DNA of 35,516 nt from Specibacter cremeus (GCF_003946885.1 NZ_RWKQ01000001.1:22542-58057); one strand, 5' to 3'. Numbered from the stretch's first letter, positions 1 to 10,230 are shown. Program-made: numbers and translations. The notes: generated by a model from the letters alone, not told the origin.

Positions 1-868
1 AATCACCGGCCCTCGTGCTCCAGCCGCGCCGCCTGCGCCAGGCGCCGACGCCCCGGCAGGCCAGGTAGATCAGGAACGACAACGTGGTCACGTACGGGCT
101 GATCGGGATCCGCCCGCCGAGGGCCAGCAGGATGCCGCCGACCGTCGCGGCGACGGCGAACACCACGCTGAGCACCACGACCTTCCCGGGCGCGGCCGTC
201 ACCTGCAGCGCGGCGGCGGCCGGGGTGATGAGCAGGGCCAGCACCAGCAGCGCGCCGACCACCTGGATGGACAACGCCACGGAGATGCCGAGCAGGAACA
301 TGAACGCCAGCGACAACGCCCGCACCGGCACCCCGCGCGCCACGGCGATCTCCGGGTCCACGCTGGCAAACGTCAACGGCCGCCAGATGGCCGCCAACCC
401 GAGGATCACGAACAGCGCCACCAGCGCCAGGATGGACAGCTGCGTCGTGTCGACCGAGACGATCTGGCCGGTGAGCAGCCCGAATTTGTTCGCCGCCCGG
501 CCCTGGTACAGGGACAGGAACAGGATGCCCAGGCCCAGCCCGAACGGCATGATGACCCCGATCACGGAATTCCGCCCACGCGCCCGCACGCCCATGACAC
601 CCAGCAGCAGGGCCGCCAGCACCGACCCCACCAGCGACCCGGCGATCACGTCCACGCCGACCAGCAACGCGAACGCGGCCCCGGCGAAGGACAGTTCGGC
701 GATCCCGTGCACGGCAAACGCGAGATCGCGCATCATCACGAACGTGCCGACCAGTCCGCCCACGATCCCCAGCACGGCGCCGGCCAGGATCGAGTCGCGG
801 AACAGCGGCAGCAACTCGCCGTAGTTGGCGAAGTTCAGCACGGCGTTGGCGAAGTCGGGCCAGTTCAC
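1..868 (-). CDS. znuB: Metal (zinc-type) ABC transporter permease, partial at window edge
   Basis: Membrane permease of the ABC-3 family, which moves Zn2+ (or Mn2+) delivered by the neighbouring lipoprotein. The reading frame starts with GTG at 868; this GTG shares four bases (GTGA) with the stop of the ATPase gene, implying translational coupling. The N-terminus reads MNWPDFANAVLNFANYG, followed by hydrophobic segments and the family-typical stretch FAVHGIAELSFAGAAFALL. The frame is still open at base 1, after about 289 codons, close to the usual family length, so only a few C-terminal residues are missing. A longer-looking frame at 3-887 is an Arg/Gly-rich shadow and was not used. The metal is inferred from the candidate Zur boxes upstream of the operon; manganese cannot be excluded. 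Confidence 0.88.
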   Translation of the reverse strand, partial: MNWPDFANAVLNFANYGELLPLFRDSILAGAVLGIVGGLVGTFVMMRDLAFAVHGIAELSFAGAAFALLVGVDVIAGSLVGSVLAALLLGVMGVRARGRNSVIGVIMPFGLGLGILFLSLYQGRAANKFGLLTGQIVSVDTTQLSILALVALFVILGLAAIWRPLTFASVDPEIAVARGVPVRALSLAFMFLLGISVALSIQVVGALLVLALLITPAAAALQVTAAPGKVVVLSVVFAVAATVGGILLALGGRIPISPYVTTLSFLIYLACRGVGAWRRRRGWSTRAGD

Positions 869-1692
869 GGCTCGATGTCCACATCAACCGGGTGCCCGTG
901 GCCGGCCGTCTCCGGCACGCCGACCACCACGATCCGCCCGTTCGCGCGCACCACGTCGACGCGCGTGCCGTACAACTCGCTGAGCACCTCGGTGCGCATG
1001 ACCTGCTCCGGCGTGCCCACGCGGAACCCGCCGCCGGCCAGGTACAGCACCCGGTCCACGTGGTCCATGATCGGGTTGATCTCGTGGGTGACGAAGACGA
1101 CGGCGGTCCCGCCGGCCTTGGCCTGTTCGCCCACCAGCGCGCTCACCGCCTTCTGGTGGTTCAGGTCCAGGGAGAGCAGCGGCTCGTCGCACAGCAGCAC
1201 GTGCGGGCCGGTGGCCAGTGCCTGGGCGATGCGCAGGCGCTGCTGCTCGCCGCCGGACAGCATGCCCACCGGCATGTTCGCGTACTCCGTGGCGCCGACC
1301 CGGGCCAGCAGCGCGTCGACGGCGGCATGGTGGGTCCGGCCGCCCCGGCGCAGGCCCCAGCGGTGCCCGTCCAGGCCCAGCCCGACGAGGTCGCGGGCGC
1401 GCAGCGGCGTGTCCGGGGCGAAGTGCCTTTGTTGCGGCACGTAGCCGATGTGCCGGCTGCCGCGGTGGGCGTCCGCTCCCCCGACCCGCACGGTCCCGCG
1501 GGTGAGCGGCACCAGCCCAAGCAGCACCTTCAGGAAGCTCGTCTTGCCGCTGCCGTTGGCGCCAAGCACGGCCAGGAACTCCCCGGGCCGCACGTCCAGA
1601 TCGAGCCCGTCCCACAGCGTCCGCCGCCCATAACTCAACTGCGCATCCCGAAGTGATACCGCAGGCGGGGCCGCCGGAGGGGGTGTGGCCAT
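865..1692 (-). CDS. znuC: Metal (zinc-type) ABC transporter ATP-binding protein
   Basis: Cytoplasmic ATPase that powers metal import. All ABC motifs are visible: Walker A GANGSGKTS near residues 44-52, Q-loop in GYVPQQR, signature LSGGEQQRLRIAQ, Walker B VLLCDEPLLSLD, and the switch histidine in VTHEINP. At 275 aa it has the normal length. It lies 51 bp after the binding-protein gene and overlaps the permease gene by 4 bp, so the three form one operon (znuA-znuC-znuB). The ATG at 1692 has only a weak Shine-Dalgarno (GGAA). The C-terminal tail has a few histidines (GHGHP), common in metal transport ATPases. Function is secure; zinc as substrate is inferred from context. Confidence 0.92.
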   Translation of the reverse strand: MATPPPAAPPAVSLRDAQLSYGRRTLWDGLDLDVRPGEFLAVLGANGSGKTSFLKVLLGLVPLTRGTVRVGGADAHRGSRHIGYVPQQRHFAPDTPLRARDLVGLGLDGHRWGLRRGGRTHHAAVDALLARVGATEYANMPVGMLSGGEQQRLRIAQALATGPHVLLCDEPLLSLDLNHQKAVSALVGEQAKAGGTAVVFVTHEINPIMDHVDRVLYLAGGGFRVGTPEQVMRTEVLSELYGTRVDVVRANGRIVVVGVPETAGHGHPVDVDIEP

Positions 1693-1743
1693 GGGGGTGG
1701 GTTCCGATCTGTCAGGAGGCGATGGGCAGGGTGGACTGCAAGG

Positions 1744-2676
1744 CTACAGCCGTTCGAGGCTGGAGACGTTCGCGTCCATCCACTGCAGGTAATCCTGCCC
1801 TGCCGGCAGCGTTTCGGTGAAGTCGAGCACGGGCTTTCCGGCCGATTCGGCGGCCTTCTTCACCTCGGCCGTCTGCGGCCCCTCGGTCTGCGCGTTGTAC
1901 GCGAGGAAGCGCACCGCGGACGACTTGACCAGGTCGGTCGTCTCCTTCAGCACGAGCGGCGGCACGTCGGACCCGTCCTCGATGGCCTTGCTGTAGGCCT
2001 CGGGCGTCTTGTTCGAGTAGCCGGCCTCCTGCAGCAGGTACAGCGGAACCGGCTCGGTGATCGCCACCCCGGCGCCGCCGTCGTTCTTCTTTTTCAGCAC
2101 GGCCAGCCGTGACTGGAGCCCGCCCAGCGTCGCCTTGAACGCCGCGGCGTTCTTCGTGAACGTGCCGGCGTCGGCCGGGGCGATCGCGGACAGCCGGGTG
2201 GCGAGCGTGTCGGCCAGCGTGGCCATGGTCGGCAGCGAGTACCAGAGGTGCTCGTTGAAGTTGGGGGCGGCGGCGTCCAGGCCCGGCGTCGCGGCGACGG
2301 TGACGATGTCCTTCGCCGGCAGCACACCGGCGGCAAGGTTGGTGAAGAAGTCGTCGTAGCCGGCGCCGTTGGCCACGCCGAGGGCCGCCTTCGACACGGC
2401 CAGTTTGTCCTGCGCGGTCGCCTCGTAGGAGTGCGGGTCGGCCGCCGGATCCGTGATGATCGAGTGCACGTCCACCTTGGCACCACCCACCGCCGCGACG
2501 ATGCTGCCGTACACGTCGGTGGAGGCCACGACGCCGATGCGCCCGTCCGCGCCGACGCGGGAGGCGCCCGAGCCCCCCTGGGAGGCGGTGGCACCGCCAC
2601 AGGCGCTGAGGGCCACGGCGGTGGCCAGGGCCAGGCCGGCCAGGGCGGCGGGACGGGACAAGCGACGACGATTCAC
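1744..2676 (-). CDS. znuA: Metal ABC transporter substrate-binding lipoprotein (ZnuA-like)
   Basis: Extracellular lipoprotein of the cluster 9 metal-binding family (ZnuA/TroA). The N-terminus has basic residues, a hydrophobic segment and the lipobox LSAC, so it should be anchored through Cys26. Histidines likely to bind metal are in DPHSYE and NEHLWYS. The C-terminal lobe has no histidine; the usual third-ligand position appears as the acidic ITEPVPLY segment, as in other actinobacterial members. There is no His-rich loop. I chose the GTG at 2676 because GAGG (2682-2685) lies five bases before it; a GTG at 2682 overlaps that Shine-Dalgarno and is less likely. The gene leads the znu operon and follows two candidate Zur boxes. 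Confidence 0.88.
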   Translation of the reverse strand: MNRRRLSRPAALAGLALATAVALSACGGATASQGGSGASRVGADGRIGVVASTDVYGSIVAAVGGAKVDVHSIITDPAADPHSYEATAQDKLAVSKAALGVANGAGYDDFFTNLAAGVLPAKDIVTVAATPGLDAAAPNFNEHLWYSLPTMATLADTLATRLSAIAPADAGTFTKNAAAFKATLGGLQSRLAVLKKKNDGGAGVAITEPVPLYLLQEAGYSNKTPEAYSKAIEDGSDVPPLVLKETTDLVKSSAVRFLAYNAQTEGPQTAEVKKAAESAGKPVLDFTETLPAGQDYLQWMDANVSSLERL

Positions 2677-2698
2677 GGGCACCTCACGTGCGAGCTAA

Positions 2699-2713
2699 TG
2701 AGAACGATTACCA
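2699..2713. promoter_or_regulatory. Candidate Zur box 1 upstream of znuA
   Basis: TGAGAACGATTACCA is an imperfect dyad that resembles actinobacterial Zur operators of the type TGAnAAnGATTnnCA. It lies about 25 bp before the znuA start, a position suited to zinc-dependent repression. Seen directly: the sequence and its position. Inferred: the regulator. A Fur-family relative (Fur or Mur) is the alternative. Confidence 0.55.
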
Positions 2714-2739
2714 ATAGACTTCGTCCAGCATAACGCAGC

Positions 2740-2754
2740 TGGGAATCATTCGCA
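2740..2754. promoter_or_regulatory. Candidate Zur box 2 upstream of znuA
   Basis: TGGGAATCATTCGCA, read on the minus strand as TGCGAATGATTCCCA, is close to a perfect palindrome around GAATGATTC and fits the Fur/Zur superfamily pattern better than box 1. It lies 41 bp upstream of box 1 (about four helical turns), between znuA and the stop of the CNNM gene. Two boxes in such a short gap make zinc control of the operon more convincing. Confidence 0.55.
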
Positions 2755-2768
2755 TGTAGCCGGGACGG

Positions 2769-3824
2769 TCAGGCCTCGTGGTGGCGAAAGCGCATCTGCG
2801 TGGCGTCGCGGATCTCGCCGACGAGTTGCTCGATCACGTCCTCCAGGAACAGCACGCCGCGCGTCAGCCCATCCGCCGCCACAACCCGGGCCACGTGCGA
2901 TCCGGTGCGCTGCATGATGGCCAGCGCGTCCTCGATCTCCTCGTCGCCGGTCAGGTTGACCATGGACCGGACCCGGCCCTCGCCGATCGGCAGCTCATAG
3001 CGGTCCACCGGGATGGGCAGCACGTCCTTCAGGTGCAGGTAGCCGAGCAGGTTGTCCGTGTCGTCATGGAAGACAAACCGGGAGAACCCCGTCTTGCCCA
3101 CCGTGTGCTCGAAGTCGACGGGCGTGGCCGACGTCGGCAGTGTCACCAGATGCGCCAGCGGCACCATGATGTCCTCGGCCCGTCGGGTCGAGAACTCCAA
3201 CGCGCCGGTGATGAGTCCGGACTGGTCGTCGACCAGGCCGGACCGCGTCGACTCCCGCACGATCGACTGGACCTCCTCGAGCGTGAACGTGGAGGACACC
3301 TCGTCGCTCGGCTCGATCCCGAACAGGCGCACGATGTGGTTCGCCGACCAGTTCAGGCTCACGATGACCGGCTTGACCACCTTGCCGATGCCCACCAACG
3401 GCGGGGCCAGCAGCAGCGCCGCCTTGTCCGCCGCGGAGACGGACATGTTCTTCGGCACCATCTCGCCGAACGTGACGTGCAGGAACGTGACGAGCAACAG
3501 CGCCGCGACGAAGGACACCGGGCCCGAGACCGCGGAACCGATGCCCAGCGCGTCGAACGGCGCGGCCACCACATGGTGGATGGCCGGCTCGGCCACGTTC
3601 AGGATGAGCAGCGAGCACACCGTGATGCCCAGCTGCGAACACGCCAGCATGAGTGAGACGTTCTCCATGGCGGCCAGCGTCGTCCTGGCCCGGCGCGAGC
3701 CGGCCTCGGCCAGCGGTTCGATCTGGCTGCGCCGGGCCGTCATGATGGCGAACTCGGCGGCCACGAAGAAGGCGTTGCCGAGCAGCAGCACGACCAGCCA
3801 GGCGAAACCGGCCCAGGCGCTCAT
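2769..3824 (-). CDS. CNNM/DUF21 transporter with CBS pair, short form
   Basis: Membrane protein of the CNNM (DUF21, 'hemolysin' or CorC-type) family, linked in other organisms to Mg2+ or other divalent cation efflux. The DUF21 membrane domain covers roughly residues 1-180, with small hydrophobic segments (FAWLVVLLLGNAFFVAAEF) and the family motif ACSQLGITVCSL followed by FGEMVPKN. Two CBS motifs follow (about 205-335). At 351 aa it ends soon after the CBS pair and lacks the C-terminal CorC_HlyC domain present in its partner. Its ATG overlaps the partner's stop by 4 bp (ATGA), so both are made together and may form a heteromer. The same pair sits next to guaB1 in Mycobacterium (Rv1841c/Rv1842c). 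Substrate unknown. Confidence 0.87.
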   Translation of the reverse strand: MSAWAGFAWLVVLLLGNAFFVAAEFAIMTARRSQIEPLAEAGSRRARTTLAAMENVSLMLACSQLGITVCSLLILNVAEPAIHHVVAAPFDALGIGSAVSGPVSFVAALLLVTFLHVTFGEMVPKNMSVSAADKAALLLAPPLVGIGKVVKPVIVSLNWSANHIVRLFGIEPSDEVSSTFTLEEVQSIVRESTRSGLVDDQSGLITGALEFSTRRAEDIMVPLAHLVTLPTSATPVDFEHTVGKTGFSRFVFHDDTDNLLGYLHLKDVLPIPVDRYELPIGEGRVRSMVNLTGDEEIEDALAIMQRTGSHVARVVAADGLTRGVLFLEDVIEQLVGEIRDATQMRFRHHEA

Positions 3825-5155
3825 GCCGCGCTCCCGTCGCGCTCGTCGCCGGACGCGGGGGCCGGTTCGGGGATGAACCGGATCCTGTCGATGCGGCGCC
3901 GGTCCAGGCGGTCCACGACCAGGGTGCCGCCGTCGACCGCCACCGTGTCGCCGACCGCGGCCACGCGGCCGAGCATGGCCATCATGTAACCGCCCACGGT
4001 CTCGTAGCTGGATTCGTCGGGCACGGTCAGCGGCCCGATGCGCTCGGACACCTCGTCGGGGCGCATCAGGCCCGGGAAGTACCAGTCGCCGGTGGCGGCC
4101 TGCAGGATGCCCGGCTTGACCCGGTCGTGTTCGTCCGCGACCTCACCGACGATCTCCTCGACCAGGTCCTCGAGCGTCGTCACACCCGCCGTGCCACCAT
4201 ACTCATCGAGCACGACGGCCATCTGCAGGTTGCCCTCGCGCAGTTCCAGGATGAGCGAATCCAGGTGGATGGTCTCCGGTACGCGCAGCACGTCCGTCAT
4301 GATGGCGCCGGCCTCGATCGACGGGCGGCGCCGGAACGGGACGGACACCGCCTTCTTCAGGTGCACCACGCCACGGATGTCGTCCGAGGAGTCGCCGATG
4401 ACCGGGAACCGGGAGTAGCCGGTGCGCCGGGCGGCGTCGATGATGTCCTGCACGCTCGCCTCCGCGCCGATGGTCTCCATCCGGGTGCGCGGGGTCATCA
4501 CGTCGGCGGCCGTCTTGTCGGAGAAGCTGAGCGTGCGCGCCACGAACCGGGCCGTGCCGGCGTCGAGCGTGCCCAGGGCGGCCGAACGACGCACCAGGGA
4601 CGCCAGCTCGGCCGGCGAGCGGGCCCCGGAGATCTCCTCCTTGGCCTCCATGCCGAACAGGTGCAGCACCTTGTTGGCGACGCCGTTGAGCAGCAGCACG
4701 GCGGGCTTGACGAGGGCCGTGAACACCAGTTGCGGGCGGGCCACGAACTTGCCGACCTGCAGCGACCGGGCGATCGCCATGTTCTTGGGCACGAGTTCAC
4801 CCAGCAGCATGGACAGCAGCGTGGCCACGATCATGGCGACCACGAGGGCGGTCGCCTGCGCGGTGACGGCGTTGAGTCCGACGGCGGCGAACGGCTGGGC
4901 GAGCAGCGCACCGAGCGAGGGCTCGATGAGGAAGCCGGTCAGCAGCGTGGTCAAGGTGATGCCGAGTTGGCAGCTGGACAACTGGGTCGACAGGGATTTC
5001 AGGCAGCGCAGCAGGGATTCGGCGCCCTTGTCACCGTTGGCGACGGCGGCCTGGACGGTGCTTTGGTCAAGGGCGACGAGGGAGAATTCGACGGCCACGA
5101 AGAAGCCGGTGCCGAGGATGAGCACCAGGCCGGCGGCAAGAAGCAGCCATTCCAT
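3821..5155 (-). CDS. CNNM/DUF21 transporter with CBS pair and CorC domain, long form
   Basis: Full-length member of the CNNM family, 444 aa. Domain order: DUF21 membrane domain (about 1-190, with SSCQLGITLTTLLTGF and LGELVPKNMAIARS), CBS pair (about 210-335, with VMTPRTRMETI and VVLDEYGGTAGVTTLEDLVEEIVGE split over the two halves), then a CorC_HlyC domain (about 350-430, with VGGYMMAMLGR and a Leu-Asp-Arg-rich end). It is first in a two-gene operon with the short paralogue. The ATG at 5155 follows GGGGGAGAA at good spacing. The family is tied to Mg2+/Co2+ homeostasis; the old name 'hemolysin' is not functional evidence. The specific ion and direction of transport are not visible in the sequence. 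Confidence 0.88.
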   Translation of the reverse strand: MEWLLLAAGLVLILGTGFFVAVEFSLVALDQSTVQAAVANGDKGAESLLRCLKSLSTQLSSCQLGITLTTLLTGFLIEPSLGALLAQPFAAVGLNAVTAQATALVVAMIVATLLSMLLGELVPKNMAIARSLQVGKFVARPQLVFTALVKPAVLLLNGVANKVLHLFGMEAKEEISGARSPAELASLVRRSAALGTLDAGTARFVARTLSFSDKTAADVMTPRTRMETIGAEASVQDIIDAARRTGYSRFPVIGDSSDDIRGVVHLKKAVSVPFRRRPSIEAGAIMTDVLRVPETIHLDSLILELREGNLQMAVVLDEYGGTAGVTTLEDLVEEIVGEVADEHDRVKPGILQAATGDWYFPGLMRPDEVSERIGPLTVPDESSYETVGGYMMAMLGRVAAVGDTVAVDGGTLVVDRLDRRRIDRIRFIPEPAPASGDERDGSAA

Positions 5156-5420
5156 TACTTCTCCCCCGTTCCAGCCGGCCCGGCCCCGGGGAGGGGCGGG
5201 TTGCCGCGGGGGGTTCGCGCCGGTGGGGGGTGGTCGGCGCGGGCGCCGACCGGGGCGGAGGAAGTCGTACGGCGGGCACGTGTTCGGGGTTTGCCGGCGC
5301 GATCCGCGGCCACCTGCACGCGGCGCGGGCCGCGGGCGGGACGTTGGTGCCGGCCCCTAGATTTACTTTCCATAGGACTGCCAGTTTACATGTGGGCCCG
5401 GCCGGCCACGGTGGGGCCAC
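5156..5420. other. Intergenic region upstream of the CNNM operon
   Basis: No credible gene. Most of it is GC-rich, but 5359-5395 is a local AT-richer island (around TAGATTTACTTTCCATAGG) and is the most likely place for the CNNM promoter. I could not assign a convincing -35/-10 pair with standard spacing on the minus strand. Confidence 0.4.
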
Positions 5421-5439
5421 GGCCCGGCGGCAACGGGCC
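5421..5439 (-). terminator. Candidate hairpin terminator after gluconokinase
   Basis: GGCCCG-GCGGCAA-CGGGCC forms a perfect 6-bp GC stem with a 7-base loop, four bases beyond the gluconokinase stop on the minus strand. There is no U-tract, which is common for terminators in this group, so the call rests on stem and position. Confidence 0.5.
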
Positions 5440-5442
5440 CGG

Positions 5443-6006
5443 TCAGCCGTTGAGGACTGCCCGGATCCGCGCCACGGATTCGTCGAGGATGGCCGTCACG
5501 CCGGCGGCGATGTCAACGACGACGGCGGTCTCGTCCGGCTGCAGGGGTTCGAGCGTGGCCAATTGCGACTCGAGCAGTGCCGGCGGCATGAAGTGCCCGG
5601 ACCGGCCCTCAAGCCGGGCGCCGAGCACCTCGACGGTGCCGTCCAGGTGCAGGAAGATCGTGTCGGGCGCCTTGGCGCGGATCGCGTCGCGGTAACTGCG
5701 ACGCAGCGCCGAGCAGGCGATGACGACCCCGGCCGGCCCGGCGCCGGCCAATTCGTCACCGATGATGGACAGCCACGGCCACCTGTCCTCGTCGGTCAGC
5801 GGGGTCCCGGCGGCCATCTTCTGGATGTTGGCGAGTGGATGGAGCGAGTCGCCGTCCAGGAACGGGGCGTTCATGGCGTCGGCCACGAGGGCGCCGATGG
5901 TGCTTTTGCCGGACCCGGAGACCCCCATCACGACGACGCGGGGAACGGCATGTCCGGCCGACGCGGTGGGGTCGGGAACGTCGGGGCCCGGAGCGGTGGT
6001 ATCCAT
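5443..6006 (-). CDS. gntK: Gluconokinase
   Basis: Phosphorylates D-gluconate to 6-phosphogluconate for the pentose phosphate pathway. This is the P-loop (shikimate kinase-like) GntK family: Walker A GVSGSGKS near the N-terminus, then the family motifs [46 protein letters not shown] and [10 protein letters not shown] chose the ATG at 6006 (187 aa) because AAGGAG lies just before it and the family begins about here; a longer frame from a TTG at 6060 has no homologous N-terminus. It lies 80 bp after guaB1 on the same strand and may be co-transcribed. A close paralogue is fused to a glycoside hydrolase at 7921-10230. Confidence 0.93.
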   Translation of the reverse strand: MDTTAPGPDVPDPTASAGHAVPRVVVMGVSGSGKSTIGALVADAMNAPFLDGDSLHPLANIQKMAAGTPLTDEDRWPWLSIIGDELAGAGPAGVVIACSALRRSYRDAIRAKAPDTIFLHLDGTVEVLGARLEGRSGHFMPPALLESQLATLEPLQPDETAVVVDIAAGVTAILDESVARIRAVLNG

Positions 6007-6086
6007 GACTCCTTGTATATCAAGAGGCGTCTGGCTTGCCCAGCGTCGTCCGCCTGTCAACCAGGTTCACCCGGGCCCCACCAGCC

Positions 6087-7757
<1,671 letters not shown>

Positions 7758-7817
7758 AACTGGTGGACAGTAGATGTCGAAAATCCGGGCAAAACGAGCA
7801 TCTACCGCCCACCAGTT
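7758..7817. repeat. 60-bp near-perfect inverted repeat upstream of guaB1
   Basis: Outer arms AACTGGTGG (7758-7766) and CCACCAGTT (7809-7817) are perfect complements. A 3-base mismatch (ACA against CGC) follows, then inner arms GTAGATG (7770-7776) and CATCTAC (7799-7805), also perfect, around a 22-base loop that can add a TCG/CGA pair. The symmetry is exact in spacing. It is too long for a simple operator and has no U-tract, so a REP or MITE-like element, or a structured RNA or regulatory site, is possible. Its identity is not recognised. Confidence 0.7.
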
Positions 7818-7858
7818 CACAAACGAGCGGTTACGGTCCACTGGTTCGCCGGACACTG

Positions 7859-7905
7859 CACGGCGTGCCCCGCGGGACCCCCTGGGGGCCGCGGACCACG
7901 CCGTG
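7859..7905 (-). terminator. Strong nested hairpin terminator after the GK-GH3 gene
   Basis: Nested arms CACGGCG/CGCCGTG (outer), CCGCGG/CCGCGG (middle) and CCCC/GGGG (inner) make a very stable stem-loop starting 15 bases beyond the stop codon of the fusion gene. No U-tract follows. It marks the end of the transporter-manD-fusion operon and separates it from guaB1. Confidence 0.65.
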
Positions 7906-7920
7906 CGGGTACAACCGGTG

Positions 7921-10230
7921 TCAGAGCCGGGTGTCGAACGAGTCGCAGAACACGTTGTCGTTGAACGTGCCCTGGAACGCCGAGAGCCCCTGGATCTTCG
8001 CCACGGTCGCCCGGATGGCTTCGCGGGTGGCGGCGTGGGCGTGGATGGCCGTCTTGACCATGGGCACGTCGATGAGGTGGTTGGGCTGGTTCAGTGAGAC
8101 AAACACGGTGGGCACCTCGGTGGTGTACCACGGAATCTCCGCGGCCATCGGGGTGGACCACTTGATCCGAATGGCGGCCTCCTGGGCGAAACCCTTAACA
8201 TTGGCGAACACGAACGCGGCGTCGTACTTCTCCGGGTAGTCCGCCGTGCCCTCCTCGGCGATGACGGACATGAAGTTCACGCCCGCCTCCCCCGCGGCGG
8301 TTCGCTCGTCCGCGGTCCGGAACCGGTGGACCTCGAAGCCCGCCCGTTCCAGTTCCTCCTGCACCAGGTCGAGGTAGCCGAGGGGGTCGGCCCGGGTGAA
8401 GTCGGCGCCGCCGGAGATGCCGTACAGGCGGATGCGCTTGTGCGTGGCCGGGGTGATGGGCAGGTTGTGCGCCGTGTCCTTGACCAGCGTGACGGTCTTG
8501 TCCGCGATCTCCGCGGCCACGGCCACATGCGCCGGGCTGCCAATGGCGGCGAGGGCCTCCACCGGTGGCACCAGCTCGTCCCGACTCTTGCGGTGCAGGC
8601 CCAGGGATGCCTTCAGGGCCAGGATCCGGCGCAGGGCGTCCAGCAGCCGGGCCTCGGTGATGACGCCGTTGCGGTACCCGTCGAGCATGAAGCCGAAGTC
8701 CTCTTCCGGGTTGCGGAAGAACAGGAACATGTCGCAGCCGGCCGCGATGGCGGCCGGGACCAGGTCCCGGCGCTTCATGGCCGCCGTTATGCCGACCATT
8801 TGGGAGGCGTCCGTGAGGATCAGCCCGTTGAATCCGAGCTCGCCGCGCAACAGGTCGCCGAGCAGTTCCGGGGCCAGTGTGGCCGGCAGGATGTCCGCGT
8901 CCGCCATTCCCGGCCGGAAACGCCGGGACAATTCCGGGGCGCCGATGTGCCCCACCATGATGGACTGCACGCCGTGCCCGATCATTTCCCGGTACACGTG
9001 CCCGTACGTCGTGTTCCACTCGTCGTAGCCGAGCGTGTTGTAGGAGGTCACCACGTGCTGGTCGCGCTCGTCGATGCCGTCGCCCGGGAAGTGCTTGATG
9101 GCGCACGCGGTCGGGGATTCGCTGATGCCGTCGAAGTACTCCTTGGCCCGCTCCACCACCACCTCCGGCGTGTTGCCGAAGGCGCGGGTGGAGATGACGG
9201 TGTTGCGCCAGTTGTAGTGGATGTCCACGATGGGCGCGAACGCCCAGTTGCAGCCCAGCGCGGCGGTCTCGACGCCGGCCACCTGCCCCATCTTGCGGGC
9301 AATCGATTTGTCCGGGTGCGAACCGGCCTGCAAATGTGTCGAGACGAACGTGCCGTCGTCGCAGCTGCCGGCACCGCCCATCTCCGGGTTGGAGGCCACC
9401 AGCAGCGGCACCTTCGTCTTGGACTGGGCGTAGCGGATGTGCTCCTGCACGGCCGCCGACGGGCCGGGCCGGTACCGCATGCCGCCCACGTGGTACTTCT
9501 CCAGCACCTCGTCGAGATACACGGGCGAGTAGTCGTTGTTGTGGTTGATGAACAGCTGGCCGATCTTCTCCTCCAGCGTCATCGACTCGATGGTCGACTC
9601 CACCCAGGCGATGTCGGCGTCGGCCAGGTTGAACGGGGCGGCCCTGAGGTCGACCTCGCGCGCACCGGGCGCCATGGGGGCCGGTACGGCGGCGGAGGCC
9701 GTGGCGGGCCGCAGCGAGCCGAGGCCGACGACGGCGGCGCCCACCACCTCGGCGACGCGCGCCGCGATGTCCACCACGGTCCCGGACTCGTCCGCGCCGA
9801 GCGGTTCCAGCGTGGCGAGTTGGGAGTCCAGCAGGGCCGTGGGCATGAAGTGGCCGCTGCGGCCCTCCAGCCGGGCGCCGAGCACGTCGCGGCTGCCGTC
9901 CAGGTGCACGAAGACCGTGCCCGGGGCCTGGGCGCGGATGGCGTCGCGGTAGCCGCGCTTAAGGGCCGAGCAGGCCACGACGAGCCCGCCGCCGGTGCTG
10001 GCCAGCTCGTGGCCGACCATGGCCAGCCAGGGCCGGCGGTCGTCGTCGTCCAGCGGCGTTCCTGCGGCCATCTTGGCGACGTTGGCCACCGGGTGCAGGG
10101 AGTCGCCGTCGATGAATGGCAGGCCGAGCTCGTGGGCGACCAGCGCGCCGATGGTGGTCTTGCCGCAGCCGGACACCCCCATCACGACGACTTGGGGTGC
10201 AGGCGCCGCGGCGGTGGACTGCGGGCTCAC
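7921..10230 (-). CDS. Gluconokinase-GH3 glycoside hydrolase fusion protein
   Basis: One uninterrupted 769-aa frame joining two enzymes. Residues 13-165 are a complete GntK-type gluconokinase: Walker A GVSGCGKT (18-25), [27 protein letters not shown]. An Ala/Pro-rich linker (about 171-192) leads to a family 3 glycoside hydrolase: catalytic barrel about 205-545 with NagZ-like KHFPGDG (379-385) and DQH (390-392, possible acid/base dyad) and LTDASQM with candidate nucleophile Asp474; C-terminal alpha/beta domain about 575-769. There is no signal peptide, so it acts in the cytosol on imported glycosides. The GTG start overlaps the manD stop by 4 bp. No good ribosome site was found for a separate GH3 start in the linker. 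The glycoside substrate is unknown; hexosaminidase, glucosidase or glucuronide activity are all possible. Confidence 0.88.
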   Translation of the reverse strand: MSPQSTAAAPAPQVVVMGVSGCGKTTIGALVAHELGLPFIDGDSLHPVANVAKMAAGTPLDDDDRRPWLAMVGHELASTGGGLVVACSALKRGYRDAIRAQAPGTVFVHLDGSRDVLGARLEGRSGHFMPTALLDSQLATLEPLGADESGTVVDIAARVAEVVGAAVVGLGSLRPATASAAVPAPMAPGAREVDLRAAPFNLADADIAWVESTIESMTLEEKIGQLFINHNNDYSPVYLDEVLEKYHVGGMRYRPGPSAAVQEHIRYAQSKTKVPLLVASNPEMGGAGSCDDGTFVSTHLQAGSHPDKSIARKMGQVAGVETAALGCNWAFAPIVDIHYNWRNTVISTRAFGNTPEVVVERAKEYFDGISESPTACAIKHFPGDGIDERDQHVVTSYNTLGYDEWNTTYGHVYREMIGHGVQSIMVGHIGAPELSRRFRPGMADADILPATLAPELLGDLLRGELGFNGLILTDASQMVGITAAMKRRDLVPAAIAAGCDMFLFFRNPEEDFGFMLDGYRNGVITEARLLDALRRILALKASLGLHRKSRDELVPPVEALAAIGSPAHVAVAAEIADKTVTLVKDTAHNLPITPATHKRIRLYGISGGADFTRADPLGYLDLVQEELERAGFEVHRFRTADERTAAGEAGVNFMSVIAEEGTADYPEKYDAAFVFANVKGFAQEAAIRIKWSTPMAAEIPWYTTEVPTVFVSLNQPNHLIDVPMVKTAIHAHAATREAIRATVAKIQGLSAFQGTFNDNVFCDSFDTRL

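Noticed and set aside
3-887. 294-aa minus-strand frame at the left edge
   Set aside because: Arg/Gly-rich shadow of the permease gene; the correct frame starts with GTG at 868 and gives a hydrophobic protein.
6055-6069. TGTCAACCAGGTTCA upstream of gluconokinase as a fifth operator
   Set aside because: Only the left half matches the operator; the dyad is broken and no -10 is found at 16-18 bp from the TTGACA on the minus strand.
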